From Imbricaverruca yamaguchii (lineage: Eukaryota > Arthropoda > Thecostraca > Neoverrucidae): 64,000 nucleotides of DNA. The DNA lies in contig JAOTOL010001470.1 of NCBI GenBank assembly GCA_034440575.1, positions 613,501 to 677,500 of the forward strand, read 5' to 3'. Below, piece by piece: positions 63,501-64,000 of this stretch (position 1 is the stretch's first letter; every line of letters starts with the position of its first letter). The position numbers were made by a program, and so were the translations under genes. The notes beneath the pieces are model-generated. The model saw only the letters and a program-made list of their open reading frames with translations, did not search any database and was not told the DNA's origin.

Positions 63501-63661
63501 AGTCTTGGCTTCCCCACGCACTACGTGAAGGACGGCGTTTTTGTGCCGCCGAGTATGCTCACCCTGATGTACTGCTTGCTGTTTGAGATGCTGGGGATCC
63601 AGCCGGCCGAGCCGGGCCTCAGGGCCGATGCGCCGTGCTCGCCAGAGAGTTGTGACGACAC
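37037..63661 (-). CDS. Hemocytin/hemolectin-like VWD-family protein, C-terminal part (22 exons)
   Basis: This is a large secreted multidomain protein gene whose 5' part lies beyond the window. Joined exons give, in order: F5/8C (discoidin), Cys-rich modules, LDLa, VWD-C8-TIL, a second VWD-C8-TIL, VWC-like modules and a C-terminal cystine knot. That set matches arthropod hemocytin/hemolectin, related to von Willebrand factor and mucins. These proteins act in haemolymph clotting and haemocyte aggregation (family knowledge). All but one of the 21 junctions keep reading phase with GT donors and AG acceptors, and the domain signatures run across introns, which strongly supports the model. The exception is the join between 58549 and 57530. 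Exons are GC-rich. Introns are full of minisatellites and mobile elements. No start codon or promoter is in the window. SCO-spondin or a gel-forming mucin are weaker alternatives. Confidence 0.88.
37741..37968 (-). mobile_element. CR1-like LINE 3' fragment in the last intron
   Basis: Reverse complement of the 3' end at 23600-23860: the HWNQLPENIVSSS codons, the ggcttgcttttcagtatt stretch, the gggcccttgtggctcat word and a gacataaagacatga tail are recognisable. Same orientation as the gene. Confidence 0.8.
38340..38477 (-). CDS. Exon 21: cystine knot (CTCK), first half
   Basis: It is 138 bases, with acceptor CAG and donor GTAAGC. Encodes DNCHVKVVPPEETVGMFKEG, then RGLIRCQGACDSMAFF. The C.G.C.S motif is the core of CTCK domains, which form disulfide-linked dimers in VWF and mucins. 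Confidence 0.93.
38500..38885. repeat. 26-bp minisatellite beside exon 21
   Basis: About 14 units of cgtcacgggcgccaccatac ccgagg, starting some 25 bases upstream of the exon 21 acceptor. Copies vary mainly at ggcgcc/ggcgtc and acccgag/actcgag. Similarity to the exon edge is weak. Confidence 0.92.
39040..39509. repeat. 33-bp minisatellite copying the exon 20 donor
   Basis: About 14 units (plus strand gcagtctcacccgtcctgcg gcagcgttgtca). The true junction reads gcggtctcacctgtcctgtt gcagcgctggcagca, so each unit carries a copy of the exon 3' end plus GTGAG donor. Units nearest the exon are the most similar to it. Confidence 0.9.
39510..39780 (-). CDS. Exon 20: VWC-like modules
   Basis: It is 271 bases. 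Encodes GYTYTPARSDSGACCGQC, then CVSGGKQYAEGEVWKSDDKC, CERDFFDGQLSVL and ENLYTDETGCCQRCNR. The pattern is C-terminal VWC units before a cystine knot. The last 30 bases plus the GTGAGAC donor are the unit of the downstream minisatellite (39040-39509). Confidence 0.92.
39781..40205. other. Intron between exons 20 and 19
   Basis: Contains a short AGGTCA-type run (39785-39820, gtcaggtcaagccaggtcaa) and unremarkable AT-rich sequence. Confidence 0.5.
40206..40349 (-). CDS. Exon 19: VWC-like module, first half
   Basis: It is 144 bases, 48 codons, phase 0 at both ends, with donor GTAGGT. Encodes EYQVGETWSQLDRGRPVDAC, then VLWECARDENQGLVK and CVEDCRP. The 5' edge (TGTCGCAG|GAGTACCAGG) is the seed of the 70-bp minisatellite that fills the upstream intron. 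Confidence 0.9.
40350..41965. repeat. 70-bp minisatellite copying the exon 19 acceptor
   Basis: About 22-23 units, each with the exon start plus intron end (plus strand ccccgacctggtactcctgc gacaccggtcag). On the minus strand many units keep TGTCGCAG followed by GAGTACCAGG, a complete decoy acceptor. Units far from the exon (41520-41890) mostly read GCAT in place of GCAG and have lost the AG. The array ends with a shorter variant (ctgccccctcccccgtctct) at 41430 and 41920. Confidence 0.93.
41966..42427. other. Intron between exons 19 and 18, remainder
   Basis: A poly-C run (42016-42030) and a sequence with no recognised feature. It ends at the GTAAGC donor of exon 18. Confidence 0.4.
42428..43192 (-). 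CDS. Exon 18: VWC-like repeats and acidic stretch
   Basis: It is 765 bases, 255 codons, phase 0 at both ends. The VWC domain continues (VECPAPTALMCHEGQ, CCPPRYEC), followed by a Thr/Pro linker (TTTTTEAPPPPP), two more Cys-rich modules (CPPLERLRQLKPGERVHNRT with CCPLAEIRC; CPADFLLHTP with CCPPQYC), another (DGFCNNCTCRAVPDGEPR) and an acidic run of Asp/Glu (YDEDDDDDDECCP). VWC modules often bind growth factors or drive multimerisation (family knowledge). Very GC-rich. Confidence 0.9.
43193..43620. other. Intron between exons 18 and 17
   Basis: No repeat or coding sequence recognised. Confidence 0.4.
43621..43761 (-). CDS. Exon 17: TIL end and start of VWC
   Basis: It is 141 bases, phase 0 at both ends. 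Encodes VFEDGVCVDENQCKFC, then GDSWRPDNCTSCRC, the opening of a VWC domain (W…C..C.C). The donor is taken as GTGGGT after CTS. A second GT six bases on (GTGAGG) would add two residues. Confidence 0.85.
43994..44222 (-). CDS. Exon 16: C8 end and TIL domain
   Basis: It is 229 bases. Encodes ICDDHSHDVCDELELYARHC, then ELCGRGSNCPPTMEYHQC and CPLLEQDGCFCPEGQ. Cys spacing fits C8 followed by TIL. Its acceptor and first bases are repeated in the adjoining intron (44223-44760). The donor GTCCGT is a weak but usable GT site. Confidence 0.88.
44223..44760. repeat. About 120-bp higher-order minisatellite copying the exon 16 acceptor
   Basis: Three good units with a period of about 120-123 (starts near 44251, 44374, 44494), then decayed ones. 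Each carries ggtcgtcatacctgtggacg; the true acceptor is ggtcgtcacatctgtggacg. So copies of the CCACAG acceptor with the first exon bases recur through the intron. Confidence 0.88.
45070..45460. repeat. 26-28-bp minisatellite next to the exon 15 donor
   Basis: About 13 units (ctcaccacccactacaggcc plus agctgg or gttcga variants). The variant cgactcacatgacccactac repeats the donor neighbourhood cgactcacatgcgcc, so some units carry a GTGAGTC donor copy. Confidence 0.88.
45461..45680 (-). CDS. Exon 15: C8 domain
   Basis: It is 220 bases. After the completed Gly it encodes NCDGSPDDEAATQPSHWLL, then CLPPPAELDPCQKMLDDALF and GSCHLLEDPEPFVAACQRR, the C8 pattern. The donor (CAT|GTGAGTCG) is copied in the neighbouring minisatellite at 45085-45455. 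Ends phase 2. Confidence 0.92.
45681..46641. other. Intron between exons 15 and 14 with a LINE-tail copy
   Basis: A plus-oriented LINE-tail motif ends at 46575 (agtcgaagcgcccctaagcc then caaataactaactaactaac). The sequence before it is not assigned. Confidence 0.55.
46642..46843 (-). CDS. Exon 14: second VWD domain, end
   Basis: It is 202 bases, with acceptor CAG and donor GTGAGC. Encodes IEVFVDDAMVEGFYHEY, LLSVPALHLEVSLHPVSG and then LYGGSVGGVC. Joined to exon 15 it yields the VWD hallmark VCGNCDG. Ends phase 1. Confidence 0.92.
46895..47270. repeat. 59-bp minisatellite upstream of exon 14
   Basis: Six units (gatggtctgacgaatgacct ctagcgcatcttcctcaggc ggtaagatgcatggacata). One unit is shortened. 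Weak similarity of gaggtcattcgtcagac (minus) to the exon 14 start. Confidence 0.9.
47271..47692. other. Intron between exons 14 and 13, remainder
   Basis: No repeat or coding sequence recognised. Confidence 0.4.
47693..48514 (-). CDS. Exon 13: large insert with basic region and poly-threonine run
   Basis: It is 822 bases, exactly 274 codons, phase 0 at both ends, with acceptor CAG and donor GTAAAC. It encodes an Arg/Lys-rich, probably helical region (RRDRVGKVRRRRAADD, LHKRISRLSRKMVRMQQKGK), a second helical stretch (LIRLVRRYRSEIDQIMN), then a run of about 28 threonines coded by a 12-bp repeat (plus strand gtggttgtcgtg), and an Arg/Pro/Ala-rich end. No cysteine is seen until near the end and no known domain is recognised. 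It splits a VWD domain between strands. Because it is symmetrical it could be skipped without changing the frame. Threonine runs suggest mucin-type O-glycosylation (inference). Confidence 0.8.
48515..49622. other. Intron between exons 13 and 12
   Basis: A short gaaagaaagagagaagga tract at 48538. The rest has no recognised feature; the plus-strand frame at 48565-48912 has no family signature. Confidence 0.4.
49623..49739 (-). CDS. Exon 12: second VWD domain, continued
   Basis: It is 117 bases, phase 0 at both ends, with acceptor CAG and donor GTGAGT. Encodes VLVDSNNCRTTYGSVVTC, then STDVLVQWADHEVAMRRSG. The next VWD strand (IEVFVDD) is in exon 14, not in exon 13, which marks exon 13 as an insertion. 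Confidence 0.9.
49760..50240. repeat. 30-bp-based minisatellite in the intron between exons 12 and 11
   Basis: Four near-identical 30-bp units at 50115-50238 (cagcagaacagagcagtctg tgatcgggtc), with related, more diverged units back to 49760 (gcagacacaggacggaacag cccagggtcaggtcg). Confidence 0.85.
50343..50467 (-). CDS. Exon 11: start of second VWD domain
   Basis: It is 125 bases, with acceptor CAG and donor GTAATG. Encodes CQCGVYPGGSFESFDKEERI and then NCTYLAAGREEPNGKYNFK. The G.F.SFD opening and the CTY strand are typical for VWD. Phase 0 at its 3' end. Confidence 0.9.
50468..51050. other. Intron between exons 11 and 10, unassigned part
   Basis: No repeat or coding sequence recognised. Confidence 0.4.
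51055..51310. repeat. 31-bp minisatellite
   Basis: About eight units (cagctgtgacggccatgtga cagacatgggc) with variants. Located in the intron downstream of exon 10. Confidence 0.88.
51433..51633. repeat. 18-bp minisatellite copying the exon 10 donor
   Basis: About 11 units of actactcacagtcccgac. The minus strand reads GTCGGGACT|GTGAGTAGT, identical to the true exon 10 donor, so the spliceosome faces about ten tandem copies of the same 5' splice site. The first unit is part of the exon itself. Confidence 0.95.
51622..51778 (-). CDS. Exon 10: TIL domain
   Basis: It is 157 bases. Encodes VYRDCYRPTCEPSCDRLEPC, then CFQGCYCPDGQVRQQDRC and VDPIEC, a full trypsin-inhibitor-like Cys-rich domain. It ends phase 1 at an ACT|GTGAGT donor. 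Both splice junctions are embedded in minisatellites made of copies of the junctions themselves: 18-bp units on the donor side and 29-bp units on the acceptor side. Confidence 0.92.
51771..52230. repeat. 29-bp minisatellite copying the exon 10 acceptor
   Basis: About 15 units of cagtcgcggtacacctgcca acagggtaa. The minus strand reads GTTGGCAG|GTGTACCGCGAC, the same as the true acceptor and exon start. Several distal units have changed (cagctggcaacag, catgg variants). It overlaps the first 8 bases of the exon. Confidence 0.95.
52231..52609. other. Intron between exons 10 and 9, unassigned part
   Basis: No repeat or coding sequence recognised. Confidence 0.4.
52610..53475. repeat. 15-bp minisatellite
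   Basis: Dozens of units of caccaccagtcacgt or ...cacgc, with interspersed larger units (agcacggtggtgacgggcgt). Length 15 keeps long repeat-coded frames open on both strands (TSHVT and GGDVT repeats), but these are intronic. Confidence 0.93.
53560..53785 (-). CDS. Exon 9: C8 domain and start of TIL
   Basis: It is 226 bases, with acceptor CAG and donor GTGAGA. Encodes LVPFSRCHSSVPPDSFIS, then CLETTCACLDSGLDAQECRC and WRTKHQCPSECPPGE. Eight-cysteine spacing and the CPSECPPGE start of a TIL domain match VWD-C8-TIL units. Immediately downstream the intron is almost wholly a 15-bp minisatellite. Confidence 0.92.
53786..54158. other. Intron between exons 9 and 8, left part
   Basis: No feature recognised. 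Confidence 0.35.
54159..55392. mobile_element. TTAA-bounded AGGTCA-rich element, copy 3 (best defined)
   Basis: Ends are inverted: left TTAACACGCGCCCTGGAGGG at 54159-54178, exact reverse complement of 55373-55392. The similarity extends further inward through the poly-G/aatccgcc segment on both sides. TTAA at both limits resembles a piggyBac-type target site. The inside has no coding frame and holds a direct tandem duplication of about 366 bp (54200-54520 and 54566-54890) with gaggtcaagtcaggtcaagt at each unit end, plus further AGGTCA words (55050-55240). The right end has a second, shorter copy of its own terminus at 55344-55362. Probably a non-autonomous DNA element; the superfamily is not proven. 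Confidence 0.7.
55393..56631. other. Intron between exons 9 and 8, right part
   Basis: No coding sequence or repeat recognised. Confidence 0.4.
56632..56846 (-). CDS. Exon 8: VWD domain end and start of C8
   Basis: It is 215 bases, with acceptor CAG and donor GTGTGT. Encodes VRGLCGDFDGNKYNDKQT and EFGDSWAIVDE, the signature closing segment of VWD, then CEPETCQHSKEAFTICQNI, which begins the C8 domain. Ends two bases into a codon that the next exon completes as Arg. Confidence 0.92.
56847..57233. other. Intron between exons 8 and 7
   Basis: Nothing recognised. Confidence 0.4.
57234..57530 (-). CDS. Exon 7: VWD domain, middle
   Basis: Encodes WPDAPLVCRATVHRVC, RIDALGERVTLVPGVGVEYG and NSPDIGFAILVNNIGNVVVG, the central strands of a VWD domain. 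The 3' end is a clean GTGAGT donor in phase 0. The 5' edge is doubtful: the AG acceptor at 57531-57533 gives phase 0, but the preceding exon ends in phase 1. Continuity with WDVS upstream would prefer a start at 57523, which lacks AG. A near-duplicate TGGCCTG lies there. Confidence 0.75.
57534..58548. other. Intron between exons 7 and 6
   Basis: No repeat recognised. No additional exon with VWD-like cysteines was found here that could repair the phase conflict between exons 6 and 7. Confidence 0.45.
58549..58818 (-). CDS. Exon 6: LDLa repeat, Pro/Thr linker and start of VWD
   Basis: It is 270 bases. The LDL-receptor class A repeat reads CPTSRTCLEEEKWCDGVKQC and then PDDEGDEC, with the acidic calcium-binding end. 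A linker TTTEPPPTTPPTEPP follows, then the VWD opening CTLKGNTFNTFDDVEYKYQI with CHHTLV. Donor GTAGGT leaves one base (phase 1). The next exon does not accept this phase with an AG acceptor (see findings). Confidence 0.88.
59265..59428 (-). CDS. Exon 5: VWC-like Cys-rich module
   Basis: It is 164 bases, with acceptor CAG and donor GTCAGT. Encodes YVVGSIFDLSDCRECVCQLG, then CEPKTCHPCGGELVSHLS and CLCRCNPCEEG. The spacing of cysteines and the FDLSDCRECVC opening resemble the Cys-rich module found before LDLa in hemocytin-type proteins. Confidence 0.85.
59429..60173. other. Intron between exons 5 and 4
   Basis: No feature recognised, apart from a diverged short duplication (gggaatgaaactgacggtc / gggcatgaaactcacgggc) near 60125 and 60159. 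Confidence 0.4.
60174..60354 (-). CDS. Exon 4: Thr-rich linker and Cys-rich module
   Basis: It is 181 bases, completing the split codon of the previous exon. A short threonine run (EVITTTTTTETPE) precedes a cysteine-rich stretch (VCQPCAGVPATEMAGCELCG, then CLDGPALCPCYSQGR). The linker is probably O-glycosylated, by analogy. I do not recognise the Cys-rich part beyond being VWC/TIL-like. Confidence 0.85.
60355..60545. repeat. 57-58-bp minisatellite
   Basis: Three units of catcagactggtgaccccag ctgcaggggagagaagggtc agtggtgatggcccagcta just upstream of exon 4, followed by the (GA)n tract. Confidence 0.88.
60548..60592. repeat. (GA)n microsatellite
   Basis: About 44 bases of alternating GA between two related minisatellite segments. 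Confidence 0.95.
60959..61094 (-). CDS. Exon 3: F5/8C domain, C-terminal part
   Basis: It is 136 bases, with acceptor CAG and donor GTGAGT. Encodes NEFEQPIHAQYLELVPETW and then ATVEVLGCY, the typical closing strand and cysteine of F5/8C. Ends one base into a codon. The intron upstream (61095-62727) is filled largely by a 70-bp minisatellite. Confidence 0.92.
61105..62240. repeat. 70-bp minisatellite, highly homogeneous
   Basis: About 16 units (gaggatgggccgtcagacgg gcgacaatgtgacgccaggc gagagaggacgagccgtcag aacacggtcg). Near-identical units, with one insertion (61321-61340) and one small deletion. Begins about 10 bases from the exon 3 acceptor; acacggtcgg is shared with the intron end. Confidence 0.95.
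62241..62727. other. Intron between exons 3 and 2, remainder
   Basis: The left part (62241-62360) is decayed relative to the minisatellite (gaggacgaggac words). The rest has no recognised feature. Confidence 0.4.
62728..62940 (-). CDS. Exon 2: F5/8C domain, middle
   Basis: It is 213 bases, phase 0 at both ends, with acceptor CAG and donor GTGGGC. It encodes IDFSDDRILDAIATTG, then YVGSYRVRYSQEGVNWIW and KVFPGHTQ, the hallmark core of discoidin domains (…V..Y.V.YS.DG..W…F.GN). These domains bind phospholipid or carbohydrate, which would give haemocyte or microbe surface binding. Confidence 0.9.
62941..63562. other. Intron between exons 2 and 1
   Basis: AT-rich, nothing recognised. Confidence 0.4.
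63563..63661 (-). CDS. Exon 1 in window: start of F5/8C (discoidin) domain
   Basis: Minus-strand residues QLSGEHGASALRPGSAGW and PSISNSKQYIR match the N-terminal strand region of F5/8C domains (…GASGW…QYIQ). The donor (ATCAGG then GTGAGC) leaves phase 0, and the next exon starts IDF, the usual continuation. The 5' edge is uncertain; a CAG at 63662-63664 is the nearest acceptor. Just upstream the intron is occupied by a CR1-like fragment. Confidence 0.65.
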
Positions 63662-63718
63662 CTGTGACGAGCGAATGCACTGACGACAGGCTGCACCGAC
63701 GACACATCTCAATGATGA

Positions 63719-64000
63719 CCTTGGGGAAATGTTTGAATTGAACAGAAATGATGCAATTAGAGGTCATAAATTCAAAATTAAAGTTATCCACAGCAGAACA
63801 AGGTTAAGGCAAACTTTCTTCACCAACAGGGTAGTAGAACACTGGAACCAGCTGCCAGAAAACATTGTCAGTAGCAGCACATTGAACATCTTTAAAAACA
63901 GCATAGACAATCATTATAAGAATAGGGGGCTTGCTTTTCAGTATTACAGGGAGGGCTGATTGATAGATTTGGTGGGCGACTGGTTCAGTGTACAGAGTGC
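63719..64000 (+). mobile_element. CR1-like LINE 3' end, nearly identical to 23505-23790
   Basis: Encodes FELNRNDAIRGHKFKIKV, then TRLRQTFFTNRVVEHWNQLP, the C-terminus of the CR1-like ORF2, and continues into its 3' UTR up to the window edge. Only about ten differences were seen against 23505-23790. Antisense to the hemocytin-like gene, just upstream of exon 1. Confidence 0.9.

Overview
This is a eukaryotic genomic window dominated by transposable elements and GC-rich tandem repeats. It contains one large host gene, read on the minus strand and entering from beyond base 64000. I spliced it by eye into 22 exons (about 1,860 residues). The order of domains is F5/8C (discoidin), Cys-rich modules, LDLa, VWD-C8-TIL, VWD-C8-TIL, several VWC-like modules and a C-terminal cystine knot. 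That layout fits the arthropod hemocytin/hemolectin family, the von Willebrand-like clotting and haemocyte-adhesion proteins. An arthropod is therefore the best guess for the organism. A crustacean is possible, but nothing here fixes the lineage.

Layout. 1-3060: a decayed minus-strand non-LTR retrotransposon carrying a tRNA-derived SINE. 3185-7395: an I-clade-like LINE (minus strand, RT plus RNase H), split by an intact mariner/Tc1-like transposon at 3539-4869 with perfect 30-bp inverted repeats and an uninterrupted transposase. 7400-15080: mostly unassigned sequence with SINE fragments, a (TA)n tract and an AGGTCA-rich putative element at 12131-13130. 15250-16560: the 3' half of a second I-like LINE. 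19235-20580 and 22300-23860: two CR1-like LINE copies, the second with an open RT frame. 24140-28090: a third I-like LINE that keeps parts of ORF1, endonuclease and RT. 28300-36400: a 46-bp minisatellite, a tRNA-like SINE, a degenerate tandem repeat of about 155 bp and a second AGGTCA-rich element. 37037-63661: the hemocytin-like gene. Many of its introns are filled by minisatellites, and a third AGGTCA-rich, TTAA-bounded element lies at 54159-55392.

The most unusual pattern is inside the host gene. At least five, probably six, exon-intron junctions are directly adjoined by minisatellites whose repeat unit is a copy of that same junction (acceptor plus exon start, or exon end plus donor). The introns therefore hold arrays of decoy splice sites. 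A second oddity is an in-frame 822-bp exon (phase 0/0) encoding a basic region and a run of about 28 threonines. It interrupts a VWD domain that would be canonical without it, so it may be an alternatively spliced cassette.

All splice sites were read by eye from GT/AG signals, reading phase and domain continuity. No alignment, transcript or database evidence was available. Copy numbers and repeat periods are visual estimates.
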